In this document: piece by piece, positions 8,413 to 17,637 of the stretch
Numbering within the stretch: the stretch's first letter is position 1
How the letters are laid out: every line of letters begins with the position of its first letter
Assembly: GCA_963844255.1 (NCBI GenBank)
Contig: CAWJNP010000024.1
Coordinates: 1-64,000, forward strand
Direction of reading: 5' to 3'
Origin: SZAS-79 sp963844255
GTDB lineage: Bacteria; Pseudomonadota; Gammaproteobacteria; Burkholderiales; SG8-39
DNA: 64,000 bases
The notes under the pieces: generated by a model
Database searches by the model: none
Told to the model about the DNA's origin: nothing
What the model saw: the letters and a program-made list of their open reading frames with translations, nothing else
Translations under genes and position numbers: made by a program

Positions 8413-9288
8413 TCAAGCGTTGGCGCGCACGGCGTTGCGCTCCAGCGTGGTGGTGCGGCGCAGGTCGCGTCGCAGCGACAGGTCGTAGCGTTTCCCGCGA
8501 TGCAGGGTGGAGCGGTTGTCCCACATGACGACATCGCCGGCGCGCCACTGGTGCGTATAGACGAACTCAGGCTGTGTCGCATGCTCGAGCAGTTCCGCAA
8601 CCAGCAGCCGTCCCTCGGGCACCGAGAGGCCGCTTACGCGATCGACATGCACGCTCGGGTAGAGCACCTTGCGCCCCGAGCCCGGGTGCACGTGCACCAG
8701 CGGCCGCTCCACCGGCGGAAAACGCGCGAGCTGTTCGGCGGTATAGACATCGTCACCGAGTCCGAGCCGCGAGTGGAACGCCGAGTGCCGCGCAGTCCGG
8801 CCCTCGACATGCCTGCGGGTCTTCTCAGGCAGCGCATCCCAGGCAGCGCGCAGGTCCGCCCATTGCGTCTGCCCGCCTTCGTCGGGCACCACGACCGCGG
8901 AAAGCATGGAGTACTTGACCGGCACGTCCTGGAAGGTGCTGTCGGCATGCCAGAGCTGGTTGGCGAGCTGGCCGATCAGCTTGCGGTTGTCCGGGGCGGC
9001 GACCGCCCCGTCGATGGCCACGTTGCCGATGTCGATCAGCTCGTCGTACTGGAAGCGGGTCGGCGCGCCGGTGGCCTTGCGCAGGCCCGCATCCAGCGGT
9101 CCGAACTGCTTGGAGAACGCGATCTGCTGCGCCTGGTCCAGCGGCTGGTTGCGAAACACGAGCACCGCGTACCTGTCGATGGCCGCATCGATCGCCGCGA
9201 CCGTCGCGGCATCGAGCGGTCGCGCGAGGTCCACGCCGCTCGCCTCGGCAGCGAACAGGGGATGCAGCGGTTTGCAGCTGAAGTTCAT
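8413..9288 (-). CDS. TauD/TfdA-family Fe(II)/2-oxoglutarate dioxygenase
   Basis: A 291-residue oxygenase. The HxD pair is H114/D116 in QLWHADSTF and the distal histidine lies in WDNRSTLHRGKRYD near residue 265, followed by Arg-rich RRDLRRTTTLE. The sequence is closer to TfdA/2,4-D dioxygenase-like members than to the dioxygenase at 5267, from which it differs widely. It is the first gene of a - strand pair with the Bug receptor ending at 7385 (52 nt apart), an arrangement suggesting that the receptor supplies its substrate (inference). The substrate is unknown. Confidence 0.88.
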   Translation of the reverse strand: MNFSCKPLHPLFAAEASGVDLARPLDAATVAAIDAAIDRYAVLVFRNQPLDQAQQIAFSKQFGPLDAGLRKATGAPTRFQYDELIDIGNVAIDGAVAAPDNRKLIGQLANQLWHADSTFQDVPVKYSMLSAVVVPDEGGQTQWADLRAAWDALPEKTRRHVEGRTARHSAFHSRLGLGDDVYTAEQLARFPPVERPLVHVHPGSGRKVLYPSVHVDRVSGLSVPEGRLLVAELLEHATQPEFVYTHQWRAGDVVMWDNRSTLHRGKRYDLSLRRDLRRTTTLERNAVRANA

Positions 9289-9354
9289 GACAGACGCGTC
9301 CTTTGCACGGGCTGCGCAAAATATAGCATCGCGGCCCGGAAAAACACGCCCGAT

Positions 9355-10811
<1,457 letters not shown>

Positions 10812-10815
<4 letters not shown>

Positions 10816-11522
10816 GCCGCGCGCTCCACTTTTGCGGCCAGCAGGTAGCCGCCGTTGCGCACGGTCTTGATCAGCGCCGGCTCGCGCGCATCGTCCCCGA
10901 GGCGGCGCCTGAGGCGGCTCACCATCACGTCGATGGTCCGGTCGAACGGACCCGACTCGCGCCCGGCCAGGCTTTCCATGAGCTGGTCGCGCGACATCAC
11001 CCGGTTGCCGTTCTCGACCAGGGTCTTGAGCAGGCGAAATTCGCCGGTCGACAGCGGCACGACCACACCGCCGGCATCGATCAGGTTGTGCGCGCCCACG
11101 TCGAGCGTCCAGCCGGCAAAGCGGAATGCGCGCGAGGGCTGCACGGCATCCGTATCGTGCGCCCGGCGCAGGATGCTCTTGATCCGCGCCAGCAGCTCGC
11201 GCGGGCTGAAGGGCTTGGGCAGGTAGTCGTCGGCGCCCATCTCGAGGCCGACGATGCGATCGGTTTCCTCGCCGCGCGCGGTCAGCATCAGGATCGGGAT
11301 CGAGGAGCGGCTGCGCAGTCCGCGGCACAGCGACAATCCATCCTCCCCGGGAAGCATCAGGTCGAGGATCACCATGTCGACGGGCGGCTTGTCGATCTCC
11401 GCCCACATGGCCGGGCCGTCCGCAGCGACGCGCACCACATACCCGTTTTCAGTCAGGTAGTCGTGCACCAGCTGCCGCAGTTGCGGGTCGTCGTCGACAA
11501 CGAGGAGGGTTTTTCCATTCAT
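10812..11522 (-). CDS. OmpR/PhoB-family response regulator
   Basis: A 236-residue two-domain regulator. The receiver domain (1-120) has the acidic pocket D10-D12 (LLVVDDDPQ), phospho-acceptor D54 (VILDLMLPG), T81 and K103 (LPKPFS). The winged-helix domain (about 140-232) contains LSTGEFRLLKTLVENGNRVMS and the recognition segment DRTIDVMVSRLRRRLGDD. The sequence resembles OmpR itself. It is first in a two-gene operon with the histidine kinase (GTGA overlap). The divergent gene 166 nt away encodes a Spy/CpxP-like protein, which makes a control loop like Cpx/CpxP plausible (inference). Confidence 0.93.
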
Positions 11523-11687
11523 GTGACAAGCATATCCCGCTGCGTACGGGCTGCGGCAAAGTGTGACGCGTCCGGAACAATTCTCTACAAGCCGTTAACA
11601 TTTCCCGGGGCTGCGCGGGCGCATGATGCTGTCCATCGGCGCGGGAAAACGTCCAGCGCCAACCCTCAATCAGAGATGGAGTTCACC

Positions 11688-12242
11688 ATGACCAAGACCA
11701 AAGCAGGATTCCCGGGCGTGTTGACTGCGATTGCGTTCGTACTCGCAGCCGCCGCAATACCGGCGACCTACGCCGCCACCGCCGACGAGACCGCGGCACG
11801 CCAGCAACAGCACATGCAGAAGTTTCAGGAGCACATGAAGGCACGGCTCGACAGGATGGCCGCGCGCCTGGAGATCAAGGCCTCCCAGCAGGCGGCCTGG
11901 GCCGACTACGTCAAGGCGCGCGAGACGATGATGGGCAACCACCCGGTGCGCCCGGCAGCGGATGCCGACGCCGCGACCATCATGCGCAGTCGCGCAGAGT
12001 TTGCCGCGGGCATGGCGCAGAAGCTCGCGCTGATGTCGGATGCAACGGCGAAACTGCAGGCGGTGCTCGACGAAAACCAGCAGAAGACGCTCAACCAGAT
12101 GGCGCGGCGCGGCGGCCACCGTGGAGGACACGGCCACCACGGGGACGCCGGGATGCACGGTCGGGGCGAGTCCGGGATGCACGGTCGGGGCTCGGACGAG
12201 CAGCACGGTCAGCACGGTCAGCACGGGCCGGCATCGCGCTAG
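11688..12242 (+). CDS. Spy/CpxP-like (LTXXQ-type) periplasmic protein with His/Gly-rich tail
   Basis: A 184-residue exported protein: signal peptide about 1-29 (to ATYA), then a helical region rich in Gln, Lys and Met (QQHMQKFQEHMKARLDRM, TAKLQAVLDENQQKTLNQM) like the Spy/CpxP stress chaperones, and a C-terminal tail from about residue 140 made of Gly/His repeats (GGHRGGHGHHG, then GMHGRG twice and QHG repeats). The tail could bind metal ions (inference). GGAG at 11678-11681 supports ATG 11688 over the in-frame ATG at 11677. It is divergent from the OmpR/EnvZ-type pair and is probably a target of that system. Confidence 0.8.
   Translation: MTKTKAGFPGVLTAIAFVLAAAAIPATYAATADETAARQQQHMQKFQEHMKARLDRMAARLEIKASQQAAWADYVKARETMMGNHPVRPAADADAATIMRSRAEFAAGMAQKLALMSDATAKLQAVLDENQQKTLNQMARRGGHRGGHGHHGDAGMHGRGESGMHGRGSDEQHGQHGQHGPASR
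12148..12191 (+). repeat. short tandem repeat in the His/Gly tail of the Spy-like gene
   Basis: The 20-bp unit CCGGGATGCACGGTCGGGGC occurs at 12148-12167 and again at 12172-12191 (period 24, so in frame), and a shorter AGCACGGTC repeat follows at about 12201-12225. The repeats encode the GMHGRG and QHG copies of the protein tail. Confidence 0.8.
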
Positions 12243-12261
12243 TCTCTTCAAGGAAAGACGT

Positions 12262-12286
12262 GCGGGGGAACCGCGTGTTCCCCCGC
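12262..12286. terminator. hairpin between convergent genes
   Basis: A perfect 9-bp stem (GCGGGGGAA pairing with TTCCCCCGC) with a 7-nt loop lies between the Spy-like gene ending at 12242 and the convergent enoyl-CoA hydratase gene ending at 12291. It has no clear T-run but is well placed to end transcription in both directions. Confidence 0.55.
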
Positions 12287-12290
12287 CGAT

Positions 12291-13105
12291 CTACTTCCCC
12301 GTGAACCGCGGCTTTCTCTTTTCGCCGAAAGCCCGGATCGCTTCCTTGTGGTCCTCGGTCCGGAAGGTCGCCATCTCGAGGGCGAAAGACGCATCCATGA
12401 TCAGGTTGAGCTTGTCCTTGATCGACTTGTTGACCGCAAGCTTGGTCCAGCGGATCGCCCAGGTCGGCCCGTCGGCCAGTTCCTGCGCGATTTCTCGCGC
12501 CTTCGCGAGCACCTCCGCCTGCGGCAGCGCGTAGTTCACCAGGCCCATGCGCGCGGCGTCGGCGCCTTTGATCAGGCTGCCGCGCATCAGAAACTCCTTG
12601 GCCCGGTTGGGGCCCACCAGCATCGGCCAGATCACTGCGCCGCCGTCGCCTGCCACGAGGCCGATTTTCACGTGCGGATCGGCGATTCTCGCCTCCTCCG
12701 CGCAGACCGTGATGTCGCAGAACAGCGCCACGGTGGCGGCCAGGCCCATGCAATCGCCGTTGATCGCGCACACGATGGGGATTTCGCAGTCGAGGATGTT
12801 CTGCACGATCTTGCGCGCGCTCCTCGGCTCGATCATCTCGCCCTCGGCGAACACATCGCCGCCCGGGCGATCGAGCATGCCTTTCACGTTGCCGCCGACG
12901 CTGAAGTACTTGCCCGCGCCGGTCAGCAGGATCGCGTTGATGTCGGCGTCCTCGGCAAGGTCGCGCCATACGTCCTGCAGCTCGTGGTGGAACTGCCGGT
13001 CAATCTGATTGCGCGTCTCGGGACGATTCAGCGTCACGTCGCGAGCTTGCCTTCCTTCTCGATCTTCAGGCATTCGTACTTGGTGTAGTCGGCGTGGTCG
13101 GGCAT
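12291..13105 (-). CDS. enoyl-CoA hydratase/isomerase family protein (one base missing near 5' end)
   Basis: A crotonase-fold protein of about 271 residues. Visible family parts are VTLNRPETRNQI, the oxyanion-hole segment KYFSVGGNVKGM and the ISP-like segment INGDCMGLAATVALFCDITVCA. The frame from ATG 13105 encodes MPDHADYTKYECLKIEKEGKLA and then stops; the frame beginning at 13073 carries the rest from RDVTLNRP. One base missing near 13036-13043 accounts for this. The C-terminus ends in KRKPRFTGK, usual for these enzymes. It diverges from the CoA-transferase/acyl-CoA dehydrogenase operon and shares its control region. The active-site acid pair typical of true hydratases is not obvious, so isomerase or other activity is possible. 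Confidence 0.83.
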
Positions 13106-13150
13106 TTCGAATCCTCGGCTTGACAGGGTGTCGGGTGGCTGGAATATAAT

Positions 13151-13161
13151 TGGTTCAACCA
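13151..13161. promoter_or_regulatory. candidate operator for the FCD-type GntR regulator
   Basis: TGGTTCAACCA is a perfect inverted repeat in the 92-bp divergent region between the hydratase (start 13105) and CoA-transferase (start 13198) genes. It matches the TGGT-N3-ACCA core used by many FadR/PdhR-type GntR regulators, and such a regulator is encoded in this cluster at 15550. The link is inference from the known site type and gene context. Confidence 0.55.
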
Positions 13162-13197
13162 TTGAAATCAAGCCATCACAACCCAGGGGAGCACTGA

Positions 13198-14364
13198 TTG
13201 AACGGTCCGCTGCACGGCATACGCGTCATCGACTTCTCCGCCATGATTGCGGGGCCGTACTGCTCGCGGCTGCTCTCGGACCTGGGCGCCGAGGTCATCA
13301 AGATCGAGCCGCCCGAGGGCGACATGATGCGCGGCCGCCCGCCGGAAAGGGACGGCGAGAGCCTCTACTTCGGCGCCCTGAACTGCGGCAAGCGGAGCGT
13401 CTCACTGGACCTCAAGCACCCGCGCGGCGTGGCGCTTGCGCGCGATCTCGTCGCACGCGCCGACGTGGTGCTCGAGAACTTCAGGCCCGGCGTAATGAAG
13501 CGGCTGGGCCTGGACTACGCGACCCTGTCCGCGCTCCACCCGCGCCTGGTCTACTGCTCGATCTCGGGCTACGGCCAGAGCGGCGCGCACTCGGGGCTGC
13601 CCGCCTACGCGCCGATTGTGCAGGCCGCGAGCGGCTATGACCTCGCCAACCTCGGTTACCAGAAGGGCGCCGGAAAGCCACTCAACACGGGAATATTCAC
13701 CGCGGACTATCTCGCCGGCGTGCATGCCTTCGGCGCGATTTCGGCCGCCCTGGTCAAACGCGCGACGAGCGGCCGGGGCTCGCACATCGACTGCGCCCTG
13801 ATGGACGCCATGCTCGGCATGCTGGCCTACGAAGTGGGCGAGGCGCAGGCGCCGGTGGGCCGCGAGCGCCTGCTCTACGAGGCCACCCGCGCGAAGGACG
13901 GCTTCTTTATCGTCGCACCGATCTCGCAGGCCAACTTCGCGGCGCTGGCCGAGGCCACCGGCAATCCGGGCTGGATGAACGACCCGCGCTATGCGACCCG
14001 TGCCGCGCGCAGCGATGCCCGCAACTGGAATGCGATGCTCGCGGAGCTCGATGCCTGGGCCGCCGACAAGACCGTGGCCGAGTGCGAGGCGCGCATGACC
14101 GGGTGCGGCGTGCCGTTCGGACGCTACCAGGGCGTGCGCGAAGCCATGGATTCGCCCTACGCCGCCGAACGCGGGGTGTTTGCGACCGTGACCTCGGGCG
14201 AGACATCCTTTCGCACACCGCTGCCGCCGTTCCGCATGGAAGGCATCGCGGCCGGCACGCAGGTACCGCAACGCGGCGAGCATGGCGCACAGGTGCTCGC
14301 CGAACTGCTCGGGCTGAGCGCCGATGCGATCGAAGGCCTGCGGGCCGATCACGTGTTGCGCTGA
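13198..14364 (+). CDS. class III CoA-transferase (CaiB/BaiF family)
   Basis: A 388-residue family III CoA-transferase, which moves CoA between acyl-CoA and a free acid. Family marks are the N-terminal LHGIRVIDFSAMIAGPYCSRLL, DLGAEVIKIEPPEGDMMR and the segment YCSISGYGQSGAHSG; the catalytic Asp is expected in the region around FTADYLAGVHA. The start is TTG 13198, supported by GGGGAG 6 nt upstream (13186-13191). It heads an operon with acyl-CoA dehydrogenase, a GntR regulator and a Bug receptor, suggesting activation of an imported carboxylic acid followed by alpha,beta-oxidation (inference). Confidence 0.9.
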   Translation: MNGPLHGIRVIDFSAMIAGPYCSRLLSDLGAEVIKIEPPEGDMMRGRPPERDGESLYFGALNCGKRSVSLDLKHPRGVALARDLVARADVVLENFRPGVMKRLGLDYATLSALHPRLVYCSISGYGQSGAHSGLPAYAPIVQAASGYDLANLGYQKGAGKPLNTGIFTADYLAGVHAFGAISAALVKRATSGRGSHIDCALMDAMLGMLAYEVGEAQAPVGRERLLYEATRAKDGFFIVAPISQANFAALAEATGNPGWMNDPRYATRAARSDARNWNAMLAELDAWAADKTVAECEARMTGCGVPFGRYQGVREAMDSPYAAERGVFATVTSGETSFRTPLPPFRMEGIAAGTQVPQRGEHGAQVLAELLGLSADAIEGLRADHVLR

Positions 14365-14399
14365 GCCGTTTCAACCGCTGTTTCCACAGGAGTCCACGC

Positions 14400-15548
14400 A
14401 TGCCCTACTTCACCGAAACCCAGCTCGCGATGCGCGAAGGCATCCGCCGCATGGTGGACAAGGAGATCCGGCCGATTGCGGCCGAGATCGACACGACCGA
14501 CAAGATTCCCGAGCGCATCTTCCACCTGTTCGGCGACATGGGCCTGATGCAGCTCTGGGTGCCCGAGGAATACGGCGGCCCGGGCGGGGACCTCACCTCG
14601 GTGTGCATGGCGAGGGAGGAAATCTCGCGCGTGTCGGAAGCCTGCGCACTGATCGCGGGCATGAATTCGATCGGCATGATCCTGCCGCTGCTGCATTTCG
14701 GCACCGAGGAACAGAGGAAACGCTGGCTGCCGCTGGTCGCCAAGGGGCGCACGTGGACCGCGGTGGCGATGACCGAACCCGAATCAGGGTCGGATGTCGC
14801 CTCGATGAAGACCAATGCAAAGAAGGATGGCGACAGCTGGGTGTTGAACGGCCAGAAGTGCTACATCACCTGGGGCAACATGGCGCACTACATCCTGGTG
14901 TTTGCGCGCACCAGTGGGGAGAAAGGCTTCAAGGGCATCAGCTGCTTTCTGCTCGACACGAAGACCGCAGGCTTCCGGGTGGGAAAAAACGAACGCAAGA
15001 TGGGCCTGAACGGCGTGCCCAATGTGCAGATCTTCTTCGACAACGTGCGCATCCCGGGGGACTGCCTGGTCGGCGAGGAGGGCCGGGGCTTCATCGCCTG
15101 CATGCGCATCCTCGACATGAACCGCCCGACCGTGGGGGCGGCCGCGGTCGGCGTAGCGCAGGGTGCGCTCGACGCAGCCCTGGAGTATGCAAAGACACGC
15201 AAACAGTTCGGCCGCGCGATCTCGGAGTTCCAGGGCCTGCAGTGGATGCTCGCCGACATGGCGATGCAGACCGAGGCGGCGCGTGCGCTGGTCTACGAAT
15301 GCGCGCGGCTGGTGGATGCCGGAGATTTTTCACGGCTCTCGGAGATGTCCTCGATGGCCAAATGCTACGCCTCGGACACCGCGATGAAGGTCACCACCGA
15401 CGCGGTGCAGATCTTCGGCGGCGCAGGCTACATGAAGGACTATCCGGTGGAGCGCATGATGCGCGACGCCAAGATCAACCAGATCTTCGAGGGCACCAAC
15501 CAGATCCAGCGGATCGTGATCTCGCGCCATCTGCTTGGTATGCACTGA
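14400..15548 (+). CDS. acyl-CoA dehydrogenase
   Basis: A 382-residue FAD-dependent acyl-CoA dehydrogenase. Visible are the FAD/substrate signature AVAMTEPESGSDVASMKT, QKCYITWGN, the second signature region (KTRKQFGRAISEFQGLQWMLADM, split here as the family helix) and the catalytic base Glu in INQIFEGTNQIQR near residue 366. ATG 14400 matches the family N-terminus FTETQLAMREGIRRMV. It lies 35 nt after the CoA-transferase, whose product is probably its substrate, and ends 1 nt before the GntR gene. Confidence 0.93.
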   Translation: MPYFTETQLAMREGIRRMVDKEIRPIAAEIDTTDKIPERIFHLFGDMGLMQLWVPEEYGGPGGDLTSVCMAREEISRVSEACALIAGMNSIGMILPLLHFGTEEQRKRWLPLVAKGRTWTAVAMTEPESGSDVASMKTNAKKDGDSWVLNGQKCYITWGNMAHYILVFARTSGEKGFKGISCFLLDTKTAGFRVGKNERKMGLNGVPNVQIFFDNVRIPGDCLVGEEGRGFIACMRILDMNRPTVGAAAVGVAQGALDAALEYAKTRKQFGRAISEFQGLQWMLADMAMQTEAARALVYECARLVDAGDFSRLSEMSSMAKCYASDTAMKVTTDAVQIFGGAGYMKDYPVERMMRDAKINQIFEGTNQIQRIVISRHLLGMH

Positions 15549-15549
15549 G

Positions 15550-16299
15550 ATGCCGCAGTCGCGCACCGTCCGACGGACATCCGCGGACCCGGCCTTCCGC
15601 CCGGTCGCAGGCAAGCGCGCGTTCGAGGAAATCGCCGAGCAGATCCGCGCGCAGCTGGCGAAGCAGTCGCTGCGCGTCGGCGACCGGCTGCCGGCAGAGC
15701 GGCAGTTGGCCGAGCAGTTCCACGTCAGCCGCAATACCCTGCGCGAGGCGTTGAGGTCCCTTGAGATCGCGGGGCTGCTGGAGCTGAAGAAGGGCGCGAC
15801 CGGCGGCGCCTTCATCCGCGAGGGCGGCGGCGGCGCGGCGGTCGCGGGCCTCGCCGACCTGTACCACATGGGCGCCATCCGTCCGCAGCACCTGACCGAG
15901 GCGCGGATCCTGATCGGCACCGAGGTCGCGCGCCTGGCCTGCGCGCGGCGCACCGCAGACGATCTGGCGGCGCTGACCGCGAACGTCGACGCCGCCGAAG
16001 TGGCGACCGCGGCCGGAGACGTCGAGCGCCGGGCGCAGATCAACTACGCATTCCACAGCCTGCTCGCGCGCGCGGCGAAAAATCCCGTGCTGATCATCCT
16101 CACCGATGCGCTCATGGAAATGACCCGCCACTTCGTCGAGAAGGTCGGCTACATGCCCAACCGCTACGTGATGCCCTCGCGGCGACGCCTGCTGGCGCAC
16201 CTCGCGGCCAAGGACGGCGAGGCGGCGGCCACCGAAATGAAGAGCCTGCTGCAGCGACTGCAGCGCTTCCATCTGGCGGCTTACGAGAAAAAACAATGA
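15550..16299 (+). CDS. GntR-family transcriptional regulator, FadR/FCD subfamily
   Basis: A 249-residue repressor-type regulator. The N-terminal winged helix-turn-helix contains LRVGDRLPAERQLAEQFHVS and RNTLREALRSLEIAGLLE, followed by GATGGAFIREG. The all-helical FCD effector domain spans about 90-240, with AQINYAFHSLLARAAKNPV. FCD proteins usually sense organic acids through a bound metal ion. The ATG at 15550 follows the dehydrogenase stop by one base. The candidate operator at 13151-13161 suggests that it controls its own operon and the divergent hydratase. Confidence 0.9.
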   Translation: MPQSRTVRRTSADPAFRPVAGKRAFEEIAEQIRAQLAKQSLRVGDRLPAERQLAEQFHVSRNTLREALRSLEIAGLLELKKGATGGAFIREGGGGAAVAGLADLYHMGAIRPQHLTEARILIGTEVARLACARRTADDLAALTANVDAAEVATAAGDVERRAQINYAFHSLLARAAKNPVLIILTDALMEMTRHFVEKVGYMPNRYVMPSRRRLLAHLAAKDGEAAATEMKSLLQRLQRFHLAAYEKKQ

Positions 16300-16322
16300 A
16301 CGTACTTCAACGAGGAGAGGCA

Positions 16323-17294
16323 ATGTCCCGATTTCTGGCAAGGGCGGCGGGTTTCGCCGTCGCGTGCGCAGCGCTGCAGGCGGCTGCACAGGGGTTTCCG
16401 GCGAAACCGATCCACATCGTCGTGCCCTACCCGGCTGGCGGCACGACCGACATCATGGCGCGTGCGCTGCAGGAGCCGATGCAGAAGACGCTCGGCCAGC
16501 CGGTGATCGTGGACAACAAGGCGGGCGCCGGCGGCGCGATCGCCGCGCGCGAAGTGGCCCGCTCGCCCGCCGACGGCTACACCCTGCTGTTCTCCAACAA
16601 CGGTCCGAGCAGCACCGTGCCGCTGCTGCAGAAGGACGCGGGCTACGATTCGTTGAAGAGCTTCACCCCGGTGTCGCTGGTCTCCACCGCACCGATGTTC
16701 GTGGTCGTGAACGGCGCCGTGCCGGTGGCAAACCTGCGGCAGTTCATCGCATGGGCGAAGGCGCAGCCGGATCCGGTGCAGTACGCCACCGCCGGCGTCG
16801 GCTCGATGGGCCACCTGTCGAGCGCGCTGTTTGCGCGTGCAGCGGGGATCCCCATGACCCACATCCCCTACAAGGGACAGGCGCCGACGACCAACGCCGT
16901 TCTGAGCGGCGAAGTGAAGGTGCTGATCACCACCGCCTCGGCAGCGATGAACGGCTACCTGACTGCCGGCCGCCTGAAACTGCTCGGCGTCTCGAGCGCC
17001 GAGGCCTCGCCGCTGGCCCCGCCCGGCACGCCGCTGGTGAAGGACACCCTGCCCGGCTACGTGGTCGACATCTGGTTCGGCCTGCTCGGGCCTGCCGGCA
17101 TGCCGGCCGACGTGGTCGCGAAGCTCAACGAGGCGGTCGGCGCCGCGCTCGCGCAGCCCGAACTGCAGACCCGCTTTCGCGGCTTCGGGGTGATCGCCAC
17201 GGCCAGCACCCCGGCACGCCTGCGCGACATGATCGCGGAGGAAGTGCCGCGCTGGACGCAGGTCGTGCGCGAGGCCGGGATCAAACCGGAGTAG
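16323..17294 (+). CDS. Bug/TctC-family periplasmic receptor
   Basis: A 323-residue receptor with signal peptide MSRFLARAAGFAVACAALQA to AAAQ, then GFPAKPIHIVVPYPAGGTTD and AGGAIAAREVARSPADGYTL. ATG 16323 is preferred over the in-frame ATG 16296 because GAGGAGAGG stands just before it and the signal peptide begins there. It is last in the acyl-CoA operon and probably captures the acid that the CoA-transferase activates. The C-terminal codons and the stop are part of a 21-bp tandem duplication. Confidence 0.9.
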   Translation: MSRFLARAAGFAVACAALQAAAQGFPAKPIHIVVPYPAGGTTDIMARALQEPMQKTLGQPVIVDNKAGAGGAIAAREVARSPADGYTLLFSNNGPSSTVPLLQKDAGYDSLKSFTPVSLVSTAPMFVVVNGAVPVANLRQFIAWAKAQPDPVQYATAGVGSMGHLSSALFARAAGIPMTHIPYKGQAPTTNAVLSGEVKVLITTASAAMNGYLTAGRLKLLGVSSAEASPLAPPGTPLVKDTLPGYVVDIWFGLLGPAGMPADVVAKLNEAVGAALAQPELQTRFRGFGVIATASTPARLRDMIAEEVPRWTQVVREAGIKPE

Positions 17295-17313
17295 GCCGGG
17301 ATCAAACCGGAGT
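17272..17313 (+). repeat. 21-bp tandem duplication covering a stop codon
   Basis: A 21-bp unit is present twice, at 17272-17292 and 17293-17313. The first copy encodes the last residues (AGIKPE) of the Bug receptor up to the edge of the TAG stop; the second copy repeats that coding tail and a second TAG downstream. Confidence 0.85.
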
Positions 17314-17462
17314 AGGCCGGCCGCCTTTTCCCGTCGCCATCCACCAGATTCGCCCGGCTCTGTCGCCGGGCGGGACGGCTTTCCCGATGGAAAGAACGCG
17401 ACAAATTCTGAAAGAATGTTTCAGGAAGATTAAGCTCTGGAGCGGCTTCCAGGTCAGTTGAA

Positions 17463-17478
17463 GTATCGGTATCGATAC
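17463..17478. promoter_or_regulatory. GTATC-N6-GATAC inverted repeat upstream of nirS
   Basis: The 5-bp arms GTATC (17463-17467) and GATAC (17474-17478) flank GGTATC. The same architecture occurs at 43333-43348, upstream of the sirB2/nnrS operon, and both copies are preceded by a related ~20-bp segment. The spacing and symmetry suggest a dimeric regulator; I cannot assign a family. Confidence 0.5.
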
Positions 17479-17545
17479 AGCAGACCGCTGGAACGGCCGG
17501 TCGCAGCCGTTACGCCGCCCCGCGGGCCGACGAGGCCCGAATTGC

Positions 17546-17559
17546 TTGATATGCATCAA
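17546..17559 (+). promoter_or_regulatory. FNR/Dnr box upstream of nirS
   Basis: TTGATATGCATCAA matches the TTGAT-N4-ATCAA consensus of FNR, Anr and Dnr regulators exactly. It lies 78 nt before the nirS start, where an activator of a denitrification promoter is expected. The Dnr-like gene at 19775 is the likely reader. Confidence 0.85.
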
Positions 17560-17637
17560 ACTCAGCGCGGCCTGCCCCGCGCACGCTCCGTCCTCAGAAG
17601 GTATTGCGACATTTCCTATGAGCCAAGGAGCAGCGTC

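Larger units (their letters stand above)
17295..17637 (+). promoter_or_regulatory. 343-bp gene-free region, nirS control region
   Basis: No gene is seen here. The stretch holds the second copy of the 21-bp repeat, then a segment shared with the sirB2/nnrS upstream region (TCTGGAGCGGC-TTC-AGGTCA followed by a GTATC-N6-GATAC element at 17463-17478), then a perfect Dnr/FNR box at 17546-17559, and finally AAGGAG 7 nt before the nirS start. Confidence 0.7.
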
